DNA of 64,000 nucleotides from Archivesica marissinica (GCA_014843695.1 CM026398.1:49813579-49877578), one strand, 5' to 3'; counted from the first letter of the stretch, positions 22,369-33,904 are shown. Translations and numbers: made by a program. Notes: a model not told the origin generated them from the sequence alone.

Positions 22369-23226
22369 ACAAATTGAGACACAATGACAAACACACATTA
22401 AAGACTCAAATTGAATAGAATATATACCGTATTATCAGATTAACGAAACATCCAGTCTAGGTAGTACACAACACCAGTTTGATGAAACCGTAGGTTGATG
22501 AAAGCTCTGTAAATGTAGTGTACTATAGGAAGATCTGGTCATGGTGGGGGAGGCTATGATGCCTTTATTGTGTCCTATAGCATAGGAAGATCTGGTCATG
22601 GTGGGGGAGGCTACGTTCTCCTTTATTGTGTCCTAGGTCCACGCCAAGTGCATGTGTTATGACCTTGTTGGAAGAATCAACATAGATTCAATGGTTAATT
22701 GGCTTAGGTCGGCTAAGACTGCCCATTAGACATGTATAGATCCCGCCAGTGTGACAACCATTAAATAAGATGATATGCATTGTCTACTGTAGTCGTAAAT
22801 GCATCCGAATATATGCTGTCCGACAACTATATTACATATATATAATGCTTTTTAAAACTTCATCGAACTATTGATTCGAAAAGCAGACAACTGACAGATT
22901 TCGAATAATCAAAACGAAACGGACGAAACTGCATGCTTAATTCTTACCGAATGAGTTCTGAAGATAAAACTGATTCAAAGTTGTTTTTACTGCCAACTTG
23001 TCAACACAGTATGCGAAGTTTCTGACGACCACGTCACAATATTTATTACGTCCATCACATCACATATATGTCTTCCTTCCATATCTGAGCTCTAGAGGGT
23101 CAAGTCTTACCTCATGGGCGATCTTTTGTCCTTCGCTTAGATGGCATTTACTGCGAAGGAAAACAATTAGTAGAACTACTTTTCAAGTGTCATAGTGATA
23201 TAGTCTATTGTCGTTTCTTAACATAC
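22369..23226. other. Spacer sequence with a 55-bp tandem duplication
   Basis: No gene is recognised. At about 22527-22635 a segment containing 'ggaagatctggtcatggtgg' is duplicated in tandem. The rest is unassigned single-copy-looking sequence. Confidence 0.5.
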
Positions 23227-23419
23227 CGATGGGACGTTAAACCGAGGTCTCGTGTCGGTGCTTTACACAGTGCACGTAAAAGAACTAGAGGAGACTCTGG
23301 AATGGGTCTCTGTCTGTATCATGCACTGTCCTCCAAAATCTAAAATGACTAATCTCTTCAGGAGGCGTCGCTCATATGGGCAACCGTTAGCGACTATAAA
23401 TAAACGTAAAACACACACA
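23227..23419 (+). repeat. SINE family A without its tRNA head
   Basis: Starts inside the body ('gatgggacgttaaaccg') and runs to the 3' tail. It is directly followed by a second family A copy, 14 bases away. Confidence 0.85.
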
Positions 23420-23432
23420 GGATGATCACGTA

Positions 23433-23632
23433 CAGACGGATATGTAGTCAAGTGATAACACACTGGACTGGTAATCCAGGGATCGCAGGTTCGATCCCCC
23501 GTCTGACCCTAATAAAATTAACAGACTTTCAGATGGGACGTTAAACCAACGTCTCGTGTCGGTGCTTTACGCCGTGCACGTAAAAGAACAAGAGGAGACT
23601 CTGGAATGGGTCTCTGTCTGTATCACTGCACA
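23433..23632 (+). repeat. SINE family A, 3'-truncated
   Basis: Has the tRNA-like head 'cagacggatatgtagtc' and the body up to 'ctgtctgtatcactgc'; the tail is missing. Head-to-tail with the copy at 23227-23419. Confidence 0.85.
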
Positions 23633-24171
23633 GTAATTTGCCGTTATGTTTAAAAATACTTGATATAAATTGTTCGCTTACTGATTGTTGTGTATTGGCA
23701 TGTGTCTGTGTTTCGCTGATAAACATAGGGGACTAGTTTAAATATACCGGAAATAACGTGTCCAATAACGGACCGCTGTCCATTGGCACGCGTCTGTAAT
23801 ACACCGATACACATTTTAATCCAATTAGTGTACACCGCTACAGGTAAACTTATTATTGACTAGTGATTGGGATAAGAAGTACGCCAGAATCTACATATAT
23901 ACTATTATTATTTTGTTTCCGGGATAACACAGACGGACTACTTCCTCGCCAAGAAAAGTGGTGATATATGGTGTTTGGATGTATTTGTATATTTGTATAT
24001 ATGTGTATGAAACAGAACAGAAGTTTCTTCCCACGTTGAAAGTGATACGGACTTGACTCGTATGAACAAAACTTAATTCAGTCACATGAATAAACATGAA
24101 GTTATAACATTGTTTTCTTATTTAAGATTCCACAGAGGTTTAAGGTTTAACAGATCTTATCTATAATAACA
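23633..24171. other. Unassigned spacer sequence
   Basis: Small open frames exist but show no recognised domain. No repeat family shared with the rest of the window is seen. Confidence 0.4.
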
Positions 24172-24561
24172 ATGTATTATGTAGTGGTCCTGACCAAATT
24201 AAGCCAATCATACTTAAAACACTGTCTAAAGAACTCTCACTTATCCTTGAAGTCTTATTCCAAACATCCATCAACGAAGGATCACTGCCGGCCCAGTGGA
24301 AGTCAGCACATGTTGCTCCCATTTACAAAAAGGGGACATGTCAAACTCCGCCAATATAGGCCTATCTCACTGACATGTGTTCTATGCAAGGTACTAGAAC
24401 ATATAGTTTCCTCCTCGATAGTAAAACACTTCACTAACCACAGTATTCTGTACAATTTGCAACATGGTTTTAGAGAAAAACGGTCATGCGCGACCCAACT
24501 AGTAATGTTAGTCAATGACTTGGTTACCTCTGTCAATAAGCATCATGTAGATCTCAGTATG
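24172..24561 (+). pseudogene. LINE reverse transcriptase fragment
   Basis: 130 codons with YRPISLTCVLCKVLEHIV and LQHGFREKRSCATQL, clearly related to the RT at 3092-4855. The preceding RT part (GPDQIKPIILKTLSKEL, AHVAPIYKKG) is in another frame over 24190-24340, showing a frameshift. No other LINE domains adjoin. Confidence 0.88.
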
Positions 24562-24591
24562 TAGGCCTAGTGTTATTGAGCAAGGCACCTC

Positions 24592-25265
24592 ATAGCCTTG
24601 GTTCCAGTCTGTCGATTTTTCACTTTTTAACTTCTGTCAAAATGACAGATGATCAGAAACTCAATACGGCCCAATTAATAGTCTCGGTGTTAAAATATAT
24701 TTATTTGACTGACTAGGCAAAATATATCGACGCCTGTTCCCAGGTTAGGCACCTCACACACATTGCTTAGTACTGGTTAACCACTTAGATTGACTACATG
24801 TCTGCATAGGAAAACATGTCTAGGTCCCCGCAAGCGGTTTGACATTAATGGAACATACATACATGTATGTTTACAACACTCACGACAGGGGTTTGTTGTA
24901 TACAGAGAATGATCACATTTACGCTATCAACCGCGTCAACGATAGTGATTAATATAAGTTGTTAAAACTTGCTTCGCAATCGTTGTGAATAAATAAAGTT
25001 AAAAAAAGAGGTAGATATGCAGCATGTCTATCGATCAATCCTGTCAATGGTTGTTCTGTCATTTAAATAAGTTCCCTCTTAACAGTATCATCCTTCTAAT
25101 ATATTTGCGGCTAGGCTAGCCTGGTAATAGTCTTCGATATATTTTGCCTGGTCAGTCAAATAAATATATTTTAACACCGAGACTATTAATTGGGCCGTAA
25201 TGAGTTTCTGAACATGTCATTTGGCTAGAAGTTAAAAAGTGAAAAATCGAAAGGCTGGAACCCAG
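24592..25265. repeat. Foldback structure: 155-bp inverted repeats around a 370-bp spacer
   Basis: 24592-24745 is the near-perfect reverse complement of about 25112-25265; both contain 'cccaattaatagtctcggtg'. The spacer has a SINE family B tail remnant ('gattaatataagttgtt', about 24945-25000). A remnant of the same repeat end ('aaggcacctcatag') is found at 50500-50530 before the second segment copy. Confidence 0.85.
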
Positions 25266-25448
25266 ACTACGGCTAGGTGTCAAAATTGAGATCTACATCA
25301 CGTACGTTATTTGACAGTATAGGAAGATAGATAGATGGTAACAAAAATAGAATTGGTAGTAATTTATACCATATCAAAAATGGCTGCGCCCAGGATACAA
25401 ACTGCACGTTAATTTACCACTGGCCAAACTTTCTACAACAAAAGAGCC

Positions 25449-28400
25449 ATGGATGACAAAGGTTTAAATATATCAAAGGCGCTGCTTAATGTCAACCCAG
25501 CTGTCGCAGGTAGGACTTGGTCTAAGACCAATTAAACCTGCTACATGATTGAATGTGTACTTGATATAGTTCGGATGTATTGTATCCGGATGCAATATGT
25601 TGATGAATTTAGTTTATACAAAATTAATTTAAGTTCGATTGCGAAACAAGTTCGTACAACTTATATTAATCACTCTCGATACCTCATTCCTGATGTAATC
25701 CATCGCCACGAGAAGAGGCAACTTGGAATTTAAATGCCTTGCTTAAGGCCCGTAAGGGCACAATCATAACAGCTCGAACTCCGGACCTTTCACACCTGAA
25801 GAGAACGCGCATCCACTGCGCTATCATGACTTCCATGAATTTAACTTTACTGTTACCCATTTGTTTCTTTATATTCGTAGAATAGTTTAGATATATTATA
25901 TATAGTGGAATTCATTTAACAGTGTTTAAGGGGTATGTATGTTTCATTGTTTCATTGCTGTACAGCCACAGCAGACGGTGCTCATCTCTAGACTCAACAG
26001 GCGCACATTCCTTAGTCTGACAAGACTGACGAATGCCAATGGTTATGTTTCATTAAACCCATTGCTAAGACATAGACATTTTTCCTGGGCTAAACCTAAA
26101 CTGTTAACCAATACTAAGCAATGTGTGTATGGTGCCCCGATGCTGGACCATGGACACCACTGGGTTTATGGCTTCAGGGATGTGTTAACGATTTACCGAA
26201 AATACATAATAACATAGTCTGGGCTGCTAGTGCCGTAGTGGACATACCGATTACAAAATAAGCAACAACCTGTGTAAGTGTGTTTCAAAAAGAGGCTGTG
26301 CAAATAATGTTATGTAATACAACAGTATTATATATATGTAAACAAAAAGTGAATCTAGTAATAAAATATGATTAAACTAATTAAGTAGAAGACTCGGCAT
26401 CATAACACTCCTTCACATTTATTTGTGTACAGCCGTTAATTAAGGTGAATGTGTGGTTTCATGCTGATATTGAAATTGTGTGAAGACATGCATTGTAGAC
26501 TGTGATAGTTCATTTGTATATTATAATCAATGAAAACACAGTTTTATATTTTCTTGACAGATTCTAAACTGATTGTGAACAAAGATATGAAAAGTTTGGA
26601 AGACTTGAGGAAAGAATTCAAGTTGTCACGCAGTACAGGTAAATATTAGTTAAGTAACACTGTTTTGTTTGTGCATAGAATGATAGATCTACTTACAGAT
26701 CAGTTTATGATCATCATAATCAGCAGTATATCTTAACCCTTTCCGTCATAGAGATTTAGGTTAATATACTATTATATCTCCATACAAACGACAGCCATTT
26801 AGCTATCATGCAATGGATAAGTAATCGCCATATCTATCCCACCTCCATAGATATTACTGGGACTACATGAGATTCTTGCCTTTATTATGAACATTGGTTT
26901 GGCTACTACATTGTCAGTGTATGTTGTATTGGTAATGGCGTCAAGAGGTGCCTATATGAGGGAATGGGTTAAAGATATAACTGTACACGGTTCATTCTAG
27001 GTAACAATTTTTGGGAGAAGTGAGAAAGTGTGCGGTTACATCCTTAAATTGTGTTATTTAATAAATTTCAAGAAAATATGGTTAAACTGCATTTAATGCA
27101 CAGTATGACCATTAAATACAACATGAATAGGAGTGCTTTACAATGGCCAGTGTATCTTTACTGGACAATATTCTGTATGAAAATTGTAAAAAAAACAAAA
27201 CAAAATTGTTTTTAGGGAGAAGTCAGGGCCACTATTTCGCCCAATTCACTATCTAGAATAAGCCCTGACTGTAAATGTTCATTATAAATAAATTTTGCTT
27301 TTTAGGAAGGTATATATGCTGGAGGACTAAGATAAGACTATATTTTGGTTTCATTGACCATTATATGTGTGTGTGTATGCTGGAGAACATTGGAGTTCTA
27401 TGACAATGGTATCTGGGCCTAAATCAGATAACAGAAATATACCAGAATTAACCCTTTCAACACCACAGACCTCTAAATAGGCTTACAAAAAGTGTAGATC
27501 CAGATGAGCCGGATCGTAACAAGCCGTCTCATCAGGATCTGCACTTTTTGCCAGTGATATGACTATTTTTAGACATAATTACCCATTTTAATAAATGAAC
27601 TTGTCCAAATGTGATTTTCTGATTCATTTATTGGTTTATGAATATCATGGACCAGTCCATGTGAGTTACTTGGTGTTGAATGGGTTAAAATGGATTTAAT
27701 ATACAGTATACATCCGTTATGTCAAAGTCGGTTATGCCGAATTCTCCGGTTATCTCTAAGTCGGATCAAAGTCCCGTTTCAGACACTATCATTTTACATA
27801 TAACTGGATCTGCTTATATCGAATTTCAAAGTCAAACTTCGGTTATGTCGAAGTATTGTGTTCGGTCCGACGGAATTCGACATAACGGATGTAGACTGTA
27901 GTTTGTTAGTCTGTGTTAGTGGTCACCTCTATTAAGCAGCCAACCTGCATTAAGCAGCCAGTTTTCAGATACTCAATTTGTTTTATTGCTATACATTTAG
28001 CCTCTACTAAGCAGCCACCTGTGCTAAGCAGCCACTTTCTGTGATTCCTTTGGCTGGCTGCTTATTATTATAACTATATGGACATTTATGATTTTGAACA
28101 TCTTTGGGTCAGAATGGGCTGCTACAGTGTTGATCAGATATATTATTGTATTGCACAAAGATGACAGAAATACCTGTACGCTTTTGCATCTGTATTGACA
28201 GTGTTAGGTCAAGTGCAAGACTTTCTTCCGAAGATTGCTACAGCGAATGCTGATCTACAGAGTAGACTTGAGGCAGACCCACACTTCTCAGCAGATATAG
28301 AAGACATTGATGATGATGATGCACCACATATAGAAATGGTAAAATTACTAGTAACTAATTATGCTGTCCAGCCTCTGTAGAGGAAACCATGAAATGGTAA

Positions 28401-29484
28401 AATTACTAGTAACTAACTACGCTGTCCAGCCTCTCTGTAGAGGAAACCATGAAATGGTAAAATTACTAGTAACTAATTATGCTGTCCAGCCTCCCTGTAG
28501 AGGAAACCATGAAAACATTCTTTGAAAATCACTTCTTTAAATTTCATTATTTTGCATTGTTAAGATCCATTGAACGTAGCGAAACAAGTTCTTGCGACAT
28601 TAGTTTAATCACTCTCTAGTCCTCCTTCCTGTCGCCATGAGGCCATGATGAGGGAGAGAGAAGAGCCAATGTGGATGTAAGTGTGTTGCCTAAGAACACC
28701 GTCACCGTGATTCTCGTTGGGTTCGAACTCACTACCTCTCGATTAGTGGACCATGAAGGTTGCACAAATTTACACAAATAATTGAAAGTTTCGGCGCACA
28801 CCACTTTCTAATATTGACAAAAGTTTGGTCCACACCATATTATCATACCAGTATTATAAAGTTTTGTATGTACAGTCAAACCTGTGTTAGTGGTCACCTC
28901 CATTGAGCAGCCAACCTGTATTAAGCAGCCAGTTTCCAGATTCCCAATATGTTGTTTTATTATACATTTGACCTCTATTAAGCAGCCACCTGTGCTAAGC
29001 AGCCACTTTCTATGATTCCCTTGGCTGGTTGCTTAAGACAGGTTTGACTGTAAGCGCATTATATATAACAACATGTTTATACAATCACAACCAAAGAATA
29101 TTCAAAATCAATGACAATCTTTATTTCCTTTAAATGCAGCCACCTGTGCTAGAGTGCCACATTCAGTGATTCCCTTTGCTGGCTGCATACGTTCTTGTGT
29201 GTAGACGTGGTTAATTGTTATTCCTACGCATCAGAACAAAATTTCAAAATTAGACCATAAACTATGCATACATTGCCAAATATTTATTTGAATTACAGAA
29301 TTTAGCACTGGTAGAAGGTGACTACAGCAGTGAGGACAGTGACATAGACTCAGACACGTCCAGTGATGGTGATGATGTAAACTATGGGAAAGTAAATGAG
29401 AACAATATAAAACTGTCCAAGGAGAAAGTGAGACACGGTAGACCTCTTGTTGAAGATGTACCGAGTGTTAATGAGATTAAATGA
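25449..29484 (+). CDS. NOPCHAP1: NOPCHAP1-like (C12orf45 family) protein, copy 1
   Basis: Four exons (25449-25509, 26561-26638, 28202-28338, 29299-29484) give 153 codons, with consistent GT-AG junctions and phases. The core, VLGQVQDFLPKIATANADL around residues 47-65, followed by a short acidic stretch (EDIDDDD) and a Ser/Asp-rich acidic region (SSEDSDIDSDTSSDGDD), matches the arrangement of the vertebrate NOPCHAP1/C12orf45 family. Members act with the R2TP/PAQosome chaperone in box C/D snoRNP assembly, through NOP58. The length fits a small intrinsically disordered protein. Start: first ATG in exon 1, context 'gccatgg'. The exon 3 donor is tandemly repeated. AATAAA follows at 29544-29549. The last exon spans the inverted-duplication breakpoint. 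Family assignment is by recalled similarity. Confidence 0.8.
25609..25830 (-). repeat. SINE family B (reverse), intron 1 of NOPCHAP1-like copy 1
   Basis: tRNA-like head ending 'gatagcgcagtgg' and body with 'gtgattaatataagttg' on the - strand. The same insertion is in copy 2 at 51469-51688. Confidence 0.88.
26733..26972 (+). mobile_element. TTAA-flanked MITE (piggyBac-like ends), shared
   Basis: TTAA at both ends (26733-26736, 26969-26972) with terminal repeats CCCTTTCCGTCATA and, from the other end, CCCATTCCCTCATA. TTAA duplication and CCC-starting ends are the hallmark of piggyBac-like elements. No transposase is encoded. Also in copy 2 at 52598-52837, so older than the duplication. Confidence 0.75.
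26973..27447. other. Intron 2 sequence, unassigned
   Basis: Intronic sequence shared with copy 2 (52838-53292). No recognised element or gene. Confidence 0.5.
27448..27688 (+). mobile_element. TTAA-flanked MITE (piggyBac-like ends), copy 1 only
   Basis: A 233-bp insert between TTAA (27448-27451) and TTAA (27685-27688). Ends are CCCTTTCAACACCA and, inverted, CCCATTCAACACCA. The matching position in copy 2 (53293-53296) has one uninterrupted TTAA, a clean empty site. The same family, in the opposite orientation, is at 57258-57448. Confidence 0.9.
27704..27898 (+). mobile_element. CAGT-ended MITE, family 2
   Basis: CAGTATACATCCGTTATGTC at one end and its near-perfect inverse at the other, flanked by TA. 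The interior is built of 'cggttatgtcgaa'-like inverted motifs. Pogo/mariner-like by end sequence and TA duplication. Also at 53312-53504; a partial copy is at 42590-42766. Confidence 0.78.
27902..28070 (+). mobile_element. CAGT-ended MITE family 1, both ends lost
   Basis: Interior motifs of family 1 ('gtggtcacctctattaag', 'ttggctggctgctta') without intact terminal repeats. Also in copy 2 at about 53510-53665. Confidence 0.7.
28333..28514 (+). repeat. Tandem repeat of the exon 3 splice donor (3 units)
   Basis: A unit of 58-60 bp starts with the last exon 3 codons and the donor (GAAATG then GTAAAA). It begins at 28333, 28391 and 28451, each with an identical donor. Reading past the first donor meets an in-frame TAG at 28378-28380. 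Copy 2 has four units. Confidence 0.9.
28572..28765 (-). repeat. Diverged SINE related to family B
   Basis: On the - strand it has a tRNA-like 'gggttcgaac' type complement and the tail 'gattaaactaatgtcgcaag'. More diverged than other family B copies. Also in copy 2 at about 54245-54430. Confidence 0.6.
28873..29050 (+). mobile_element. CAGT-ended MITE, family 1, intron 3
   Basis: Starts CAGTCAAACCTGT and ends ACAGGTTTGACTG with TA on both sides. A second interior-only fragment is at about 29135-29195. The same insertion is in copy 2 at 54539-54709. Confidence 0.82.
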
Positions 29485-29543
29485 CACATTTATCCAAACT
29501 TTATGAAGAGAAGTTCCTCCGAGTTCGATAGTACACTGCGGAC

Positions 29544-29549
29544 AATAAA
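29544..29549 (+). promoter_or_regulatory. Polyadenylation signal of NOPCHAP1-like copy 1
   Basis: AATAAA 60 bases after the stop codon, conserved in the other two segment copies. No closer signal is seen. Confidence 0.6.
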
Positions 29550-29929
29550 ACTGGATATGTTAACTTAGCTACTTCATTCCAGGACAGTGAACGGTAAATG
29601 AAAGTGGGAAATCTTTTAGTTCACTGTTCACGAAAGCATTTTCCGCAGAATCTACCAGTAGAATGCACTTTGCAGTTATATACTACTCTTACTATGTGTC
29701 CAGGGATTGTTGCCAGGGTTATTGAATGAAGGAAAAGCATAGTTTTGGGGTGGCAGTCCACATGATGTTGTATTTCAGCCAATGGAATTCTAGTGCCTGT
29801 GTACAAACAAATTGCACGTTTCGCAACCCTTATATACATGTATATAAATTGTAAATACTTATTTTGACAGTATATTATAACGTGGTTTGATCCGTGTTCA
29901 TACCTGTACTCTTATTGCTGACTGTCACC

Positions 29930-30640
29930 AGTCTGGATTAGTCCATTCACTAGTTATGCATTGGTTTGCTGACCAGTATGGATTAGTCCATTCACTACTT
30001 ATGCATTGGTGTGCTGACCAGTCTGGATTAGTCTCATTCACTAGTTATGCATTGGTTTGCTGACCAGTCTGGGTTAGTCCATTCACTACTTATGCATTGA
30101 TGTGCTGACCAGTCTGGATTAGTCTCATTCACTAGTTATGCATTGGTTTGTTGACCAGTCTGGATTAGTCCATTCACTACTTATGCATTGGTGTGCTGAC
30201 CAGTCTGGATTAGTCTCATTCACTAATTATGCATTGGTGTGCTGACCAGTCTGGATTAGTCCATTCACTAGTTAGGCATTGGTTTGCTGACCAGTCTGGA
30301 TTAGTCTCATTCACTAGTTATGCATTGGTGTGCTGACCAGTCTGGATTAGTCCATTCACTAGTTAGGCATTGGTTTGCTGACCAGTCTGGATTAGTCCAT
30401 TCACTAGTTAGGCATTGGTTTGCTGACCAGTCTGGATTAGTCTCATTCACTAGTTATGCATTGGTGTGCTGACCAGTCTGGATTAGTCTCATTCACTAGT
30501 TATGCATTGGTGTGCTGACCAGTCTGGATTAGTCCATTCACTAGTTAGGCATTGGTTTGCTGACCAGTCTGGATTAGTCCATTCACTAGTTAGGCATTGG
30601 TTTGCTGACCAGTCTGGATTAGTCCATTCACTAGTTATGC
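29930..30640 (+). repeat. 45-bp minisatellite, about 16 units
   Basis: Reverse-complement orientation of the array at 15580-16597 ('ttggtttgctgaccagtctg'). Its 3' end runs straight into the family C SINE head, unlike copy 2 where about 50 bp of unique sequence separates them. Confidence 0.95.
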
Positions 30641-30900
30641 ACATGGTTACGCTCATCGACTTCAAATCACTGCCCCTCACCACTGTTGGTTCGAATCCCA
30701 CTGGGGGTTTCAAAACATTTCATGTGAGGAAGCTATCCAGCTGGTTTGTGGTAGGTCAGTGGTTCTTACCAGGGTGCCCATCCATGCCTGCAATACTCTT
30801 CGGAGGGGCAACCATGATCTTCCTCCAACCAATAACAGCTGGAGAGTCGCCATATGACCTAAGCTGTTTGTGCGGCTTTAAACCCCAAAAACAAACAAAC
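30641..30900 (+). repeat. SINE family C
   Basis: tRNA-like head with 'ggttcgaatcccactggggg', a body with 'tccatgcctgcaatactc' and 'gagtcgccatatgacct', and an A-rich end 'caaaaacaaacaaac'. The head's first bases are lost at the junction with the 45-bp array. Confidence 0.82.
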
Positions 30901-31018
30901 ATTTCTGTGCTATTGAGACCTCACTTGTGACGAAATCCGTCGCCATTGAAGGAGAGAAGAAGCAATGTGGATTTAAGAGTCTTACCTTCTTTCTTTAAAA
31001 CTGCATATATAGACATAG
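30901..31018. other. Short duplicated spacer
   Basis: Non-coding sequence also present at about 56716-56833. No feature recognised. Confidence 0.4.
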
Positions 31019-31247
31019 TGTATACACATTTATTTTAGCCCTATTGTGAAATGGGTGATTACAACGTATCTTAATCAGTCTCGAGACCTCATTCCTGATG
31101 TAATACATCGCCACGAGGGAGAGAGGAGGCAACGTGTAATTTAAATGCTTTGCCTAGGGGACCAATCGTAATGGCTCCAGCGGGGCTCTAACTCACTCCG
31201 GGCCATTCGCCCCTGAAGCGAACGTTATCACTTTGCTATCACGACTT
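31019..31247 (-). repeat. SINE family B (reverse)
   Basis: Tail to head on the - strand, with 'ggctccagcggggctc' covering the B-box region and a poor A-box region. Homologue at 56834-57064. Confidence 0.82.
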
Positions 31248-31449
31248 CCACATATACATTTCATGTATGGTATATCAGGCGTGAGTAGGGCCACCATCAT
31301 AATACATTTGTGTACACATGCCACTGTCAGACAAACCTAGACACCTGAATGCTTTTTGCCGTTTTAGCACTGATAATGTCAATGAAATGTTTGTAGATTT
31401 GCTTTTTAAAGTGACGGTATTAAATACACAAACGACGGCATTAAATATA

Positions 31450-31567
31450 TATGCCGTTACGATTGTGCCCTTAGGCAAGGCATTTAAATTTCACGTTGCC
31501 TCTTCTCTCTCCCTCGTGGTGATGGACTCCATCAGGAATGGGGTTTCGAGAGTGATTAATATAAGAT
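31450..31567 (+). repeat. SINE family B 3' half
   Basis: Headless copy from 'ccgttacgattgtgccc' to 'gagtgattaatataag', joined directly to the 21-bp array. Homologue at about 57453-57617. Confidence 0.75.
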
Positions 31568-32303
31568 GGCATTAAGTACACAAACGATGGCATTAAATAC
31601 ACAAACGATGGCATTAAATACACAAATGATGGCATTAAATACACAATCGATGGCACGATGGCATTAAGTACACAAACGATGGCATTAAGTACACAAACGA
31701 TGGCACTAAATACACAAACGATGGCATTAAGTACACAAACGATGGCATTAAATACACAAACGATGGCATTAAGTACACAAACGATGGCACGATGGCATTA
31801 AGTACACAAACGATGGCATTAAATACACAAACGATGGCATTAAGTACACAAACGATGGCATTAAATACACAAATGGTGGCATTAAGTACACAAACGATGG
31901 CATTAAATACAAAACGTGGCATTAATACACAAAGATGCATTAAGTACACAAACGATGGCATTAAGTACACAAACGATGGCATTAAGTACACAAACGATGG
32001 CATTAAATACACAAACGATGGCATTAAGTACACAAACGATGTTTGTGGTTGTGGTTAACAATGGCATTAAATACACAAACGATGGCATTAAGTACACAAA
32101 CGATGGCATTAAGTACACAAACGATGGCATTAAGTACACAAGCGATGGCATTAAGTACACAAACGATGGCATTAAATACACAAACGATGGCATTAAATAC
32201 ACAAACGATGGCATTAAGTACACAAACAATGGCATTAAATACACAAACGATGGCATTAAGTACACAAACAATGGCATTAAATACACAAACGATGGCATTA
32301 AAT
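31568..32303 (-). repeat. 21-bp minisatellite, about 34 units
   Basis: Units of 'gatggcattaagtacacaaac' on the + strand, with one small insertion ('gtttgtggttgtggttaac') at about 32040. Frames across it in both strands are array artefacts. Confidence 0.95.
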
Positions 32304-32595
32304 ATTATGAGAATAATAGGATTTTGCTGAGTTTGTTTTGTACGGATAAACATGTTTTGTTTTATTTTGGAAACGGCAATATTTTAGTTTAGTTAATTGT
32401 AGGTCCATTCACATTTATTATTTTTCTTGTTTCTAAATTGAAAGTTATGGTGGAATATTAATATCACCTCATAGCCACTTAACTGTCATGAAAGGTTTCT
32501 CAAAAGAAATGGAAATATGTCATGTGGTGTACAGATTTCTTTAGGTTACATCTATGCACAATTTATATGAATATGTGTGTTACGCGAAAACCTTA
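32304..32595. other. Duplicated spacer after the 21-bp array
   Basis: Non-coding sequence shared with 58402-58700, deleted from the left arm. No gene recognised. Confidence 0.45.
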
Positions 32596-32676
32596 GTTCG
32601 ATCCCCCGTCTGACCCTAATAAAATTGACAGTCTTTCAGATTGTACGTTAAACCGAGGTCTGATGTCGGTGCTTTG
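32596..32676 (+). repeat. SINE family A fragment
   Basis: Only the B-box end ('gttcgatcccccgtctgacc') and the first body segment. Homologue at 58702-58782. Confidence 0.75.
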
Positions 32677-32902
32677 TATCTAACTATGGCAGGAGAATAA
32701 TTTTATAAGACTGTCTTTCATTCTAATTCTTTTTCAAATTTCTGTATTTTGATATGTGTAATGTTCATTGTTCAATATGTATTATATTGGGAAATAAAAT
32801 ATGTTTAAACTAAACAGTATTTAGTTTGCAAACATATTTATATACATTGTGCAATATGACCAAATTGTTATTTTATTTTATGCTTTCCAAATGAAATATA
32901 TA

Positions 32903-33129
32903 TCGTGATAGCGCAGTGGTAGCGCATTCACTTCAGGTGTGAAAGGTCCGGCGTTCGAGCCCCGCTGGAGCCATTACGATTATGCCCTTAGGTAAGGCAT
33001 TTAAATTCCACGTTGCCTCTTCTCTCTCCCTCGTGGCGATGGATTCCATCAGGAATGGGGTTTCGAGAGTGATTAATATAAGTTGAAAGAACTTGTTTCG
33101 CAATTGAGCTAAAATAAATTTGTATAAAC
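32903..33129 (+). repeat. SINE family B, full length
   Basis: Complete tRNA-like head: A-box region 'gatagcgcagtggtagcgc' and B-box region 'gttcgagccccgctgg'. The body follows, then the tail 'gagctaaaataaatttg'. This copy and 59011-59237 are the best family B examples in the window. Confidence 0.88.
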
Positions 33130-33368
33130 TAAATGAAATATGTTTACGGCATATCACTATTTGTTTAGCAACACTTTTTATACATATTATGTAGATATTA
33201 AAACTTTATGGCAAACAACTCTTGAAACGCATGGAATAGAAATAAATTATTATAAAAATATGAACTTAAGGTAAAATAGTTACCCTGTATCACTACTTCG
33301 GATATTCGAGCATTTTCTTTCTTCCACGAGTGAAGAATCTGATGGGGTTAAGCGTTTATCAAACTACC
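33130..33368. other. Duplicated spacer before the 65-bp array
   Basis: Non-coding sequence shared with 59238-59469. Nothing recognised. Confidence 0.4.
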
Positions 33369-33890
33369 AGCACAAGATCTTAGATGGTTCTGATTACGAA
33401 CTAGGCTTATGATCATGAAGTTTATATACTACCAGCACAAGATCTTAGATGGTTCTGATTACGAACTAGGCTTATGACCACTAGGTTTATATACTACCAG
33501 CACAAGATCTTAGATGGTTCTGATTACGAGCTAGACTTATGACCACTAGGTTTAAAACTACCAGCACAAGATCTTAGATGGTTCTGATTACGAGCTAGAC
33601 TTATGACCACTAGGTTTATATACTACCAGCACAAGATCTTAGATGGTTCTATTTATGAGCTAGGCTTATTACCATGAAGTTTATATACTACCAGCACAAG
33701 ATCTTAGATGGTTCTGATTACGAGCTAGACTTATTACCATGAAGTTTATATACTACCAGCACAAGATCTTAGATGGTTCTATTTATGAGCTAGACTTATT
33801 ACCATGAAGTTTATATACTACCAGCACAAGATCTTAGATGGTTCTGATTACGAGCTAGACTTATTACCATGAAGTTTATCGAGTTTTTAA
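33369..33890 (+). repeat. 65-bp minisatellite, 8 units
   Basis: Units of about 60-66 bp containing 'ccagcacaagatcttagatg'. The homologous array at 59470-59735 has four units, and the left arm lacks it. Confidence 0.95.
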
Positions 33891-33904
33891 GTGTTGTAAG
33901 GAGA

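Noticed and set aside
17936..22396. Very long Tyr/Cys/Ile-rich frames across the satellite and N gap
   Set aside because: Artefacts of the AT satellite and of translating N as open codons; they occur in several frames on both strands.
28195..28380. 61-codon single-exon protein
   Set aside because: It is exon 3 of the NOPCHAP1-like gene read through its donor into the intron; splice sites and the duplicate copy support the four-exon model.
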